Source: DASZTU01 sp035493835 (GTDB lineage: Bacteria > Pseudomonadota > Alphaproteobacteria > Rhizobiales > Devosiaceae). Taken from it: DNA of 49,480 nt. Below the pieces are notes generated by a model, which was not told the origin of the DNA, ran no database searches, and saw nothing but the letters and a program-made list of their open reading frames with translations. Location of the stretch: assembly GCA_035493835.1 (NCBI GenBank), contig DATJHO010000038.1:1-49480 (forward strand), read 5' to 3'. Below are positions 9,528 to 17,481 of this stretch, piece after piece. Both the position numbers and the translations under genes were made by a program. Numbering within the stretch: the first letter of the stretch is position 1; each line of letters opens with the position of its first letter.

Positions 9528-11230
9528 AAACGCTTCTTTCCATCGCGCTGATCGGCCTCGCCGCGCTCGCGCCGCCCGTCCTCGCCGATGATGCAAAACT
9601 TGCAGTGCCGCCGCCAGACCGTGCGGCGCTGTTGCAGAAACTGACGGTGCCGAGCTTCGTCGAGGAGGCCTCGGCCGCCGGTATCAACCGGGTCTATACC
9701 GGCGGGTTTGAATTCTTCGTCGGCGGCGGCGGCGCCTCGCTCGACTGCAACGGCGACGGGCTGCCCGATATCGTTTTGGCCGGCGGCACCAATCCCGCCG
9801 CCCTCTACGTCAACCACTCCCCGATCGCTGGCAACCTCAAGTTCGCCAGATCGGCCGATGCCGACCTCGGCCTCGACGCCAAGGACCTCGTCAGTGCGAC
9901 GGGCGCCTACGCCCTCGACATCGATGGGGATGGAATCGAGGATGTGGTCTTGCTCCGCAACGCCGGCAACCGGGTGCTGAGGGGGCTCGGGGCCTGCAAG
10001 TTCAAGCGCATGGACCAGGAATGGCACATCGATCCCGGCCACGCCTGGACCACCGCCTTCGCCGCCACCTGGGAAGCTGGCAGCAAATTCCCGACCCTGG
10101 CCTTCGGCAACTATATCGACCGCACGGCCCCGGGAACGCCCTGGGGCACCTGCTCCGACAATGTGCTGATGCGGCCAAAGTCCGGATCGCAGACGCCGGA
10201 CTACTCCGACCCAACGCCGCTCACGCCCGGCTATTGCGCCCTTTCCATGCTGTTCACCGACTGGAACCATTCGGGTGAGGCCGCGCTCAGGATCGCCAAC
10301 GACCGCCAATATTACCGCGGTGGCGAGGAGCAGATGTGGAAGGTGTCGCCGGTCCAGCGGCCGCGGCTCTATACGCGCAGCGACGGCTGGGCGCACCTTT
10401 CCATCTGGGGCATGGGCATCGCCCAGGCCGATCTCAACAATAACGGCCTGCCCGTCTATGCGATCAGCTCGATGGGCGACACCAAGCTGCAGGCGCTCGA
10501 CAATCCTGACGACCCTTCGAGCCCCGACTACTACGACATCGCCTATGAGCGCGGCGCGACGGCGCAGATGCCCTATGTCGATGGACCCAAACTCCCCTCG
10601 ACCGGCTGGCACGTCGAGTTCGCCGACTTCAACAATGACTGCACGCTGGACCTGTTCATCGCCAAGGGCAATGTCGAGGCCATGGCGGATTTCGCCAAGT
10701 TCGACCCAAACGACCTGCTGCTGCAGACCATCGACGGCAGGTTCGTCGAAAGCGGCGACGCAGCCGGGGTTGCCCTCAACCGCATCGGACGCGGCGCGAT
10801 CATCGACGATTTCAACGGTGACGGCATGCTCGACGTGCTCGTGGTCAACCGCAAGACCAATGTCTCCCTCTTCCGCAATCTGGGCGCCGCGACGCCATGG
10901 GGGCACCGCTCGATGGGCAATTGGGTCGAGATCGCGCTCGATGACCCGACCTCCGGCAATCGCGATGCGGTCGGCGCGCGGCTGCTGGTCAAGGCCGGCA
11001 CTCACACGATGACGCGCCTCGTGTCGATCGGCGGCGGCCATGCTTCCGGCCATGTCGGGCAGGTGCATGTGGGCATCGGCATGGTCGACCGCGCCACCGT
11101 GCGCATCCAGTGGCCGGACGGCAGCTGGAGCCCCGACTACCGCTTCAACGCCAACCAGCACATCGTCATCACCCGCGGCACCACGCTTGCGACCTATCGC
11201 GACCTTGACGCGGACGGCCAAGGCCAATAG
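9524..11230 (+). CDS. CRTAC1 family protein: FG-GAP/VCBS beta-propeller with ASPIC/UnbV tail
   Basis: 568 residues from the ATG at 9524-9526, overlapping the stop of the cytochrome gene (ATGA). Signal peptide MKTLLSIALIGLAALAPPVLA. Five calcium-type repeats are readable: DCNGDGLPDI, DIDGDGIEDV, DLNNNGLPVY, DFNNDCTLDLF and DFNGDGMLDVL, as in integrin-like FG-GAP propellers. The C-terminal ~100 residues (VGARLLVKAG, SIGGGHASGHVGQVHVGIG, VRIQWPDG) match the ASPIC/UnbV module. Exported; likely an extracytoplasmic partner or substrate carrier for the di-heme protein encoded just before it. Function is inferred from context only. Confidence 0.88.
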   Translation: MKTLLSIALIGLAALAPPVLADDAKLAVPPPDRAALLQKLTVPSFVEEASAAGINRVYTGGFEFFVGGGGASLDCNGDGLPDIVLAGGTNPAALYVNHSPIAGNLKFARSADADLGLDAKDLVSATGAYALDIDGDGIEDVVLLRNAGNRVLRGLGACKFKRMDQEWHIDPGHAWTTAFAATWEAGSKFPTLAFGNYIDRTAPGTPWGTCSDNVLMRPKSGSQTPDYSDPTPLTPGYCALSMLFTDWNHSGEAALRIANDRQYYRGGEEQMWKVSPVQRPRLYTRSDGWAHLSIWGMGIAQADLNNNGLPVYAISSMGDTKLQALDNPDDPSSPDYYDIAYERGATAQMPYVDGPKLPSTGWHVEFADFNNDCTLDLFIAKGNVEAMADFAKFDPNDLLLQTIDGRFVESGDAAGVALNRIGRGAIIDDFNGDGMLDVLVVNRKTNVSLFRNLGAATPWGHRSMGNWVEIALDDPTSGNRDAVGARLLVKAGTHTMTRLVSIGGGHASGHVGQVHVGIGMVDRATVRIQWPDGSWSPDYRFNANQHIVITRGTTLATYRDLDADGQGQ

Positions 11231-11273
11231 CCGATGGGGTCCGGGCCTCGGGCCCTTTTGCGGAGCTTCGATC

Positions 11274-12053
11274 TTGTTCCAGGAACCGCGCCGTCCGCGC
11301 CTGCAGTTCGACGAGTGGCCAGCAGCCGTCTACGCCATCGGCGACGTGCATGGCTGCATCGATCAATTGCGCTTGCTCGAAGCCGGGATCGTCGCCGATG
11401 CTGCCGCCATGCCCGGCGAGAAGTGGATCGTCACCCTTGGCGACTACATCGATCGCGGCGCCGCCTCCCCGGCAGTGCTCGATCACATCATGTCGCCGGC
11501 CCCGCCAGGGTTTCGGCGCATCGCGCTGATCGGCAACCACGAGCAATTGCTGCTCGATTTTCTGGACAATCCCCCCGCGAGCCTTGAGTGGCTGCAATGG
11601 GGCGGACTGGAGACCGCCGCCGCTTACGGGCTTACCGATCCCAGGCAGGAGTGGCGACGTTCTCCGCAGCGCTTCGCCGCTGCACTTCAGCCGCTAATCC
11701 CGGCCCGGCACCTTGAGCTGCTAGGGGCACTCCCCACCTGCCTTTCGCTGCCCGGCTTCTTCTTCGTCCATGCCGGCATCCGGCCGGGCGTCCCGCTCGA
11801 GGCCCAGGAGGATGACGACCTGATCTGGATCCGCGCGCCGTTCCTGCGCGCCAAATTCGGCGGCCAACTCATCGTGGTGCATGGCCATACCCCAGTCGAT
11901 GCGGTCGAAATCGTCACCGGCCGCATCGATATCGACACCGGCTGCTTTTTCAGCGGCGTCCTGACGGCACTGCGCGTTCTGCCCGATGGCAGCACAAAGA
12001 TCTTGCAGGCGCGCGGCGCTCCGGCGAACTATTCACCGGTGGGTGATCGCTAG
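11274..12053 (+). CDS. Metallophosphoesterase, PPP-type protein phosphatase-like
   Basis: 259 residues. Start TTG at 11274 with CGGAGC 8 bases upstream; no ATG gives the whole catalytic core. Motifs in order are GDVHGC (23-28), GDYIDRG, GNHE, and VHGHTPV near the C-terminus, the metal ligands of the PPP/diadenosine-tetraphosphatase family. Predicted to hydrolyse phosphoesters (phospho-Ser/Thr or nucleotides) in the cytoplasm. It follows the CRTAC1 gene by 43 bp on the same strand and may share its message. Confidence 0.88.
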   Translation: MFQEPRRPRLQFDEWPAAVYAIGDVHGCIDQLRLLEAGIVADAAAMPGEKWIVTLGDYIDRGAASPAVLDHIMSPAPPGFRRIALIGNHEQLLLDFLDNPPASLEWLQWGGLETAAAYGLTDPRQEWRRSPQRFAAALQPLIPARHLELLGALPTCLSLPGFFFVHAGIRPGVPLEAQEDDDLIWIRAPFLRAKFGGQLIVVHGHTPVDAVEIVTGRIDIDTGCFFSGVLTALRVLPDGSTKILQARGAPANYSPVGDR

Positions 12054-12116
12054 AGGGGAGCGATCCCGCTGAGATGAAGCATTCGCCGCGCTTCGCTCCG
12101 GGCAGACAGCATGGGT

Positions 12117-12134
12117 CCCGGGGTCAAGCCCGGG
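12117..12134. repeat. Short intergenic palindrome of the GGTCAAGCCCGGG type
   Basis: CCCGGG-GTCAAG-CCCGGG, flanked by CATGGGT and GATGACG. The flanks and core resemble a small extragenic palindrome that is common between genes in Rhizobiales genomes (recalled, not searched). It lies between the phosphatase and the BrnA-like gene and has no T-run, so it is not a good terminator. Confidence 0.5.
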
Positions 12135-12231
12135 GATGACGATGCAACAAGGTCGCAGCCACGTCCGACGCCGGACTTGCAGCTGCTCGCCCAAGCGCTC
12201 GCGACTTGCGTCAGCTCAGCCGGAGCCGACT

Positions 12232-12468
12232 TTAAAGCCCGGCCGCCTTCCTCAATGCCTCATTCATCCGATCCTGCCAACCGGGGCCGTCTTCCTGGAA
12301 ATGGGCGAGCACGTCGCGGTCGAGACGCAGCGTCACCATTTCCTTGCCGGACGGCGGTGCGGGGGCCTTGGGCGGGGCCTCCGGTTTGGGCGCGGCGGGC
12401 TTGAACACCGACTCTGCCCTTTCGAGCGCCGATTGAGGCCGGCGCGGCCTTTCGGGCGGTTGCGACAT
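12232..12468 (-). CDS. BrnA-like antitoxin (orphan)
   Basis: 78 residues from the ATG at 12466-12468, preceded by AAAGGAG. The first 45 residues are Pro/Ala/Arg-rich; the last ~34 (MVTLRLDRDVLAHFQEDG, GWQDRMNEALRKAAG) have the ribbon-helix-helix pattern of the BrnA antitoxin family (VTLRLD..VL..F...G.GWQ.R.N..LR). BrnA normally follows a BrnT RNase gene, but no BrnT-like frame lies on either side (phosphatase to the left, a noncoding stretch to the right). Either a solitary regulator or the remnant of a pair. Confidence 0.6.
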   Translation of the reverse strand: MSQPPERPRRPQSALERAESVFKPAAPKPEAPPKAPAPPSGKEMVTLRLDRDVLAHFQEDGPGWQDRMNEALRKAAGL

Positions 12469-12699
12469 GGGATCGCTACTCCTTTGATCTAGCAAACGGC
12501 TTGCCACGAGCGCCGCCTGCGCACAATCGGCTAGGCACCTAGAACAACAGAAATCACAATCCGGCAATCTGGTCGCCTTGAATTGGCCGGGACTTGGCGT
12601 CATCTTGCAATTCAGTGTCTGTTCACCAAGACTTGTAGAAACCAGTGGTCCTGAGCCGCATTATTCATCCCGAGCCACTCTACCGGCCAGGAGGCCGCG

Positions 12700-12924
12700 A
12701 TGAACGCCATACTGCTCCTATCTTCCCCCCAACGGCTCCGCCGCTCCGAGGCGGGCGGCGTGGGCCGGGTACCCGCCAATGACGAGGTCTTGCCGATGAT
12801 TGCGCCCGCCGGGTCGCCGGAAGCTGCGATCGCGATCTCGTTTGTCGGGCTCACGCCCGATGAGCAGCACAGGGCCCTTGCGTCGTTCCCCGGGGCACGC
12901 CGCTGCCTGCTGGCAGGGGACTGA
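12700..12924 (+). CDS. Small hypothetical protein
   Basis: 74 residues, not recognised. Support is a strong AGGAGG site 6 bases before the ATG and a hairpin (12970-12990) after the stop. The product is Ala/Pro-rich without membrane segments; FVGLTPDEQHRALASFPGARRCLLAG could form a short helix pair. It could equally be the leader of the epimerase transcript that starts 87 bp downstream. Low certainty. Confidence 0.35.
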   Translation: MNAILLLSSPQRLRRSEAGGVGRVPANDEVLPMIAPAGSPEAAIAISFVGLTPDEQHRALASFPGARRCLLAGD

Positions 12925-12969
12925 TCTCCAGCCCTCGAAAGAGGGATAGCGCTTGCCAAACCCTTTCCG

Positions 12970-12990
12970 CTGCGGGAGCTTCTCCCGCAG
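12970..12990 (+). terminator. Hairpin just upstream of the AGE epimerase
   Basis: Nine-bp perfect stem CTGCGGGAG / CTCCCGCAG with a 3-base loop, followed by TTTG. It lies 21 bp before the epimerase ATG and its ribosome site GGGAGGG. It could end the small upstream ORF's message or act as a 5' leader structure. Confidence 0.5.
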
Positions 12991-13011
12991 TTTGCATGTG
13001 GGAGGGACCAA

Positions 13012-14265
13012 ATGGAAAATGCGCAACTCAACCCGGCCGGCTTAGGCAACTGGCAGAGCCGTACCTATCATCGGCAATGGCTGATGCAGCGGGCGGATGA
13101 GCTTTTTGACTACTTTCAATATCGCGCGGTGCATGCGACGGGCGGTTTCATCGACCTCGACCCGCATGGCAAGCCGATCAACCCGGAAAATCCGGTACGC
13201 CCCATCCATGGCACTGCTCGCATGGTGCATTGCTTCGCCATCGCGAGCCTCCTCGGGCGGCCGGGCGCCGACGAGATCGTCGACCATGGCATGCGATTTC
13301 TCTGGGAGCGCCACCGCGACCCGCAGTTCGGCGGCTATCTCTGGTCGCTCGACAATGACGGCCCCCGTGACGACACCAAGCAGGGCTATGGCCACGCCTT
13401 CGTGCTGCTTGCCGCCTCGAGCGCCAAGGTGGTGGGGCATCCGCTCGCCGACCGCATGCTCGCTGACATTACGGAGATCCTCGACACCCGCTTCTGGGAA
13501 GAGCGCCACGGCGCCATCGCCGAGGAATTTTCGCGCGACTGGGTGGCAGTCCCCAATTATCGCGGCCAGAATTCCAACATGCACCTCACCGAGGCGCTGA
13601 TGGCGGCATTCGAGGCGACCGGCGACAAGAACTATCTCGACAAGGCGCAGAGCATCGCGAAACTCATCATCCACGACCGCGCCGGCGAACTGGGTTTCCG
13701 CGTCGCCGAGCATTTCGACGCCGATTGGCAGCTCGATCTCAATTACCAGGGATCGGAAATGTTCCGGCCCTCCGGCGCGACGCCGGGCCACTGGCTGGAA
13801 TGGGCCCGGCTGACGCTGCAGCTCTGGATATTGGGCGGCAAGGTGCACGACTGGATGCCGGGCGCCGCGGCATCGCTTTTCCGCAACGCCATCGAACTCG
13901 GCTGGGACAAGGACAAGGGCGGGTTCTTTTACACCCTCGACTGGAACAACAAGCCGATCATGCGCTCAAAGCTCTGGTGGCCGATGGCAGAGGGGGCCGG
14001 GGCTGCGGCTTTCCTCAACGCCCACCAGCCTGACGCCTTCCACGAAGAATGGTATCGCCGCATCTGGGGCGGCATCGCCCAGAACTTCCTCGACCACGAA
14101 AATGGCGGCTGGTTCGAGGAATTGAGCGAAGACCTGTTGCCCTCGCACAAGCTCTTCGCCGGCAAGGCAGATATCTATCACGCCCTGCAGGCCTGTCTCA
14201 TCCCGCTCTTTCCGGCGACCGGCAGCCTCACCAAGGTCATTCCGGAAGCAGGCGCAAAGTATTGA
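13012..14265 (+). CDS. AGE-family sugar epimerase/isomerase
   Basis: 417 residues, the usual length for N-acylglucosamine 2-epimerase/YihS/mannose-isomerase-type enzymes with an (alpha/alpha)6 barrel. Conserved elements: RPIHGTARMVHCFAIAS, DDTKQGYGHAFVLLAAS, RGQNSNMHLTEALMAAFEATGD, WARLTLQL, and KLWWPMAEGA, which supply the catalytic Arg and His residues of the family. Acts in the cytoplasm on a free hexose; the choice between mannose/fructose isomerisation and another sugar cannot be made by eye. GGGAGGG precedes the ATG. It lies upstream of, and on the same strand as, a sugar ABC importer, so it probably processes the imported sugar. Confidence 0.85.
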   Translation: MENAQLNPAGLGNWQSRTYHRQWLMQRADELFDYFQYRAVHATGGFIDLDPHGKPINPENPVRPIHGTARMVHCFAIASLLGRPGADEIVDHGMRFLWERHRDPQFGGYLWSLDNDGPRDDTKQGYGHAFVLLAASSAKVVGHPLADRMLADITEILDTRFWEERHGAIAEEFSRDWVAVPNYRGQNSNMHLTEALMAAFEATGDKNYLDKAQSIAKLIIHDRAGELGFRVAEHFDADWQLDLNYQGSEMFRPSGATPGHWLEWARLTLQLWILGGKVHDWMPGAAASLFRNAIELGWDKDKGGFFYTLDWNNKPIMRSKLWWPMAEGAGAAAFLNAHQPDAFHEEWYRRIWGGIAQNFLDHENGGWFEELSEDLLPSHKLFAGKADIYHALQACLIPLFPATGSLTKVIPEAGAKY

Positions 14266-14393
14266 GCCTCCAACCGGCTTGACAGTGTCGAGCCGCTGCC
14301 CTCTTGTTGCAGCAACGCAATCCGCACGAAAATAACGCGGATGCCGGCCGGCGGCCAAGATGGTCGCCGGTATGCATGATTGGGAGGAACATC

Positions 14394-15377
14394 ATGAAGA
14401 GATTTGCGGCCGCGCTCGCGGCGTTTTCCGTTGTTGCCGCGGCCCTTGCGATGCCCGCGACGGCCCAACCCGCCAAGAAGTACACCATCGCCCTGATCCC
14501 GGGCCTCACGACCGATGCCTTCTACATCACGATGCGCAAGGGCGCCCAGAAGGCGGCGGATGCCCTCGGCGTCAACCTGGTCTTCCAGGGCGCGCCCGAT
14601 TTCAATCCTGTCACCCAAGTGCCGGTGCTTGACGCGGTGATCGGCAAGAAGCCCGACGCGATCCTTATCGCTCCCACCGACAAGATCCAGCTCATCGCCC
14701 CGCTGAAGAAGGCCGTGGATGCCGGCATTCCCGTCATCACCGTCGATACCTTCATCGGCGACGGCAAATACCAGACGCAGACGGGAGAGGCGGATTTCCC
14801 GCTCTCCTACATCGCCTCCGACAATCTGCTTGGCGGCGCCATCGCCGCTTCGGCGCTCGCCAAGGCCGTTGGCGACAAGGGCAAGGTCTACGTTTCGAAC
14901 GTCAACCCCGGCGTTTCCACCACCGACCAGCGCGAGGAGGGGTTCAAGGCTGAGATGAAGGCCAACCACCCCAACATCACCGTACTCGAGACGCAGTTCA
15001 ACGGCGACGACGCCAACAAGGCGGCCTCGCAGTTCCAGTCCGTGTTCGCGCGCAATTCTGATCTGGTGGGTGTGTTTGGCGCCAACCTGTTCTCCGCCCT
15101 GGGCGCCGCCAACGGCGTGCAGCAGGCTGGCCAGACCGGCAAGGTCCGGGTGGTGGCGTTCGACGCTCCCACTTCGATCGTCGACAATCTCAAGACCGGC
15201 CTCATCGACATGGCCATCGCCCAGCATCCGGCCGAGATCGGCTATTACGGCGTCGTTTCCGCCTATGCGCACCTGACCGGGAACTCGATCCCGACCGCGA
15301 TCGGCACCGGCTTCACCGTCATCACCAAGGACAATGACACCGACCCGGACGTCGCAAAGTTCATCTATTCGAACTGA
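14394..15377 (+). CDS. Sugar ABC transporter substrate-binding protein (ribose-type)
   Basis: 327 residues from the ATG at 14394 with GGGAGGA upstream. Signal peptide MKRFAAALAAFSVVAAALAMPATA, then YTIALIPGLTTDAFYITMRKGAQKAADALG, the standard opening of the Peripla_BP_4 fold. DAILIAPTDKIQLI, GIPVITVDTF, YIASDNLLGG and VVAFDAPTSIVDNLKTG follow. It differs clearly from the XylF protein at 5597-6634. The ligand is not evident; the adjacent AGE epimerase suggests a hexose. Followed by a hairpin (15391-15417) before the permease. Confidence 0.9.
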   Translation: MKRFAAALAAFSVVAAALAMPATAQPAKKYTIALIPGLTTDAFYITMRKGAQKAADALGVNLVFQGAPDFNPVTQVPVLDAVIGKKPDAILIAPTDKIQLIAPLKKAVDAGIPVITVDTFIGDGKYQTQTGEADFPLSYIASDNLLGGAIAASALAKAVGDKGKVYVSNVNPGVSTTDQREEGFKAEMKANHPNITVLETQFNGDDANKAASQFQSVFARNSDLVGVFGANLFSALGAANGVQQAGQTGKVRVVAFDAPTSIVDNLKTGLIDMAIAQHPAEIGYYGVVSAYAHLTGNSIPTAIGTGFTVITKDNDTDPDVAKFIYSN

Positions 15378-15390
15378 TCGGCGCTCGCCT

Positions 15391-15417
15391 GCTCCTCCCC
15401 ACCAAGCGGGGAGGAGC
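15391..15417 (+). terminator. Stem-loop between binding-protein and permease genes
   Basis: Ten-bp perfect stem (GCTCCTCCCC and complement GGGGAGGAGC) with 7-base loop ACCAAGC. No U-run follows. Placed 14 bp after the binding-protein stop, as in the xylF-xylH junction, consistent with a hairpin that stabilises the upstream message. Confidence 0.7.
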
Positions 15418-15492
15418 ATCACCGGCGCCCACGGCGCCGCCCTTGTTTCTGTCCGGCGCCAAAGCTGCCGGCCTCCCTTCGGGGTATTCTTG

Positions 15493-16545
15493 ATGGCAAC
15501 TTCACACTCGGAATCGGAAGGCATTGCGCCACCGGCCGATCATGCCGACACCACGAAAACCTGGATTGCCTGGATCGCCGAGGGGCGGGCCTGGCTGTTC
15601 CTGATCGTGCTGATCCTCGCCTTCGAAATCTGGTCGCAAGTCAGCTTCGGCGTGAGCTTCGCGTTCTCGACTTATAACATACAGTCGATCGCTGTCTTCG
15701 CCACGGCGCCGCTCCTGCTGGCGATCGGGCAGACTTTTGTGATCATTTCAGGCGGCATCGACCTTTCGGTCGGGTTCACCATGGGGCTCGCCGCCGTGGT
15801 CGCCGCCCATGCCACCAACATTTCCGGCCAGTATCTGCCGCAACCATTGGCGGTGCTCGTCGGCGTGGTCTCGGCGGTGGTGGTGGCCGGCATCCCAGGA
15901 CTGGTCAACGGCCTCCTGATCTCGCGCCTGCGCATTCCGCCCTTCATCGGCACCCTGGGGATGTACGGGGTGGCGCGTGGCGCGGCCTTTCTCTTGGCGG
16001 GCGGCACCACGGTGCCGGTGAGCAACGCCTTCTTTGCCGCCCTCGGCAATGGCCGCATCTTCGGCGTGCCCTACCTCGTCATCATCACGATCCTTTTCGT
16101 CCTGCTGATGCACTACCTGCTGAGCCAGACTCGCTTCGGGCAGCACAATTATGCGATCGGCGCCAACGAGCAGGCGGCGCGGCGTGCGGGCATCGACATC
16201 AAGCGTCACATCGTCTGGCTCTATATTCTATCGGCGATGTGCGCGGGGCTCGGCGGTGCGCTTTACGCGGCCCGCTTCACGGCCGGCGCGGCACAGGCGG
16301 GCGAACCGCTGCTGCTCGACTGCATTGCCGCGGTGGTCATCGGCGGCGCCAGCCTCTTCGGCGGCTCGGGGTCGATCTTCGGCACCGTCGCCGGCTCGCT
16401 CGTGATCGCGGTGATCCAGTACGGGCTGGTCTTCGTCAATGTCGAGCCGTTCTGGCAGTTCATCGCCGTCGGCGTCGTCATCATCATTTCGGTGCTGATC
16501 GACCAGCTACAGCGCCGGTTCAACGGAGCGCGGCAGGATGAGTAA
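15493..16545 (+). CDS. Sugar ABC transporter permease (RbsC-like)
   Basis: 350 residues with about nine hydrophobic spans. LAIGQTFVIISGGIDLSVGFTMG marks the family, and TRFGQHNYAIGANEQAARRAGI is the cytoplasmic coupling loop. The ATG at 15493 lacks a strong ribosome site (GGGG at -15), so the start is less sure; the N-terminal 35 residues are polar. Forms the inner-membrane pore for the binding protein at 14394-15377, and its stop overlaps the ATPase start by 8 bp. Confidence 0.9.
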   Translation: MATSHSESEGIAPPADHADTTKTWIAWIAEGRAWLFLIVLILAFEIWSQVSFGVSFAFSTYNIQSIAVFATAPLLLAIGQTFVIISGGIDLSVGFTMGLAAVVAAHATNISGQYLPQPLAVLVGVVSAVVVAGIPGLVNGLLISRLRIPPFIGTLGMYGVARGAAFLLAGGTTVPVSNAFFAALGNGRIFGVPYLVIITILFVLLMHYLLSQTRFGQHNYAIGANEQAARRAGIDIKRHIVWLYILSAMCAGLGGALYAARFTAGAAQAGEPLLLDCIAAVVIGGASLFGGSGSIFGTVAGSLVIAVIQYGLVFVNVEPFWQFIAVGVVIIISVLIDQLQRRFNGARQDE

Positions 16546-17296
16546 AACTGACGGCAACCCACCGCTGCTCGAAATCCGCAATCTCTCGAAATATTTCGGC
16601 GCAGTGCGCGCGCTCCATGATTTTTCGATGGAGGTCAGGGCCGGCGAGGTCGTGGCCGTTGCGGGCGACAATGGCGCCGGCAAGACCACCATGATCAAGG
16701 CGGTCTCCGGCGTCTATCCGCCCACCGCGGGAGAAATCCTGCTCAAGGGCCAGCCAATGCACTTTTCCTCGCCGCAGGACGCGCGCAAAAAGGGCATCGA
16801 GACGATCTACCAGGATCTCGCGCTGGCCGACAATCTGACCATCGGCGGCAATATCTTCCTCGGCCGTGAGCCGATGACCAAGGCCTTCGGCTTCCTGCCG
16901 GTGCTCGATCGCAAGGCGATGGCCGAGGCCGCCCGCACCACCATGAGCCGGCTCGATTTCCACGTCAGCCGGCTCAATGCCCCGGTCAGCAACTTCTCGG
17001 GCGGCCAGCGTCAGGCGGTCGCCATCGGCCGGGCGGTCTATTGGGACGCGCAAATCCTGATCATGGACGAGCCTACCGCTGCCCTCGGCGTACCGGAGCA
17101 GCGGAAGGTGATTTCGCTCATCCACCAGCTCAAGGCACAAGGTCGCGGGGTGATCTTCATTTCCCACAACCTGCAGGACATTTTTGCCGTCTCCGACCGC
17201 ATCATCGTGCTGCGCCGCGGCATCCTCGCTGGCGAACGCAAGATAACCGAGACCGACCACGACGAGATCGTGAAACTGATGGTGGGGGGCAGCTGA
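16538..17296 (+). CDS. Sugar ABC transporter ATP-binding protein, single domain
   Basis: 252 residues. Walker A GDNGAGKTT, Q-loop YQDLALADN, signature FSGGQRQAV and Walker B LIMDEPTAALG are complete, then FISHNLQDIF. Size and sequence match FrcA-type single-domain sugar ATPases. It overlaps the permease by 8 bp (translational coupling). Similar in architecture to the xylose ATPase at 3362-4144, though the two proteins differ in their C-terminal parts. Confidence 0.92.
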   Translation: MSKTDGNPPLLEIRNLSKYFGAVRALHDFSMEVRAGEVVAVAGDNGAGKTTMIKAVSGVYPPTAGEILLKGQPMHFSSPQDARKKGIETIYQDLALADNLTIGGNIFLGREPMTKAFGFLPVLDRKAMAEAARTTMSRLDFHVSRLNAPVSNFSGGQRQAVAIGRAVYWDAQILIMDEPTAALGVPEQRKVISLIHQLKAQGRGVIFISHNLQDIFAVSDRIIVLRRGILAGERKITETDHDEIVKLMVGGS

Positions 17297-17334
17297 GCAT
17301 TCCCAGCGCGCCGACACCGCCGCAAAAACACCAC

Positions 17335-17421
17335 GTCATTCCCGCGCAGCCGGGAACCCCCGTTTAACGAGGCTCGGTCGGTTCTGGAGGGAAACAGAGA
17401 TCGCGCCTGCGCGGGAACGAC
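17335..17421. repeat. Intergenic inverted repeat (Rhizobiales-type palindromic element)
   Basis: Left arm 17335-17349 (GTCATTCCCGCGCAG) and right arm 17407-17421 are reverse complements with one mismatch, 57 bp apart. The GTCATTCCCGCG...CGGGAA core is a familiar extragenic element in alphaproteobacteria (from memory). It separates two converging units, the sugar ATPase and the P1-peptidase operon, and may serve as a bidirectional transcription barrier. Confidence 0.65.
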
Positions 17422-17481
17422 ACTGTGCCTCGGACGAAGGAATAACCTCACCCTGAGCTTGTCAAAGGCGAGTTTGCCCCT

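Noticed and set aside
8001..9596. 531-residue minus-strand open frame
   Set aside because: Antisense to the di-heme cytochrome with its CxxCH motifs; no motif in the minus frame.
9476..11227. 583-residue minus-strand open frame
   Set aside because: Antisense to the CRTAC1-like gene; repeats seen only in the plus frame.
14178..15524. 448-residue minus-strand open frame
   Set aside because: Antisense to the sugar-binding protein gene.
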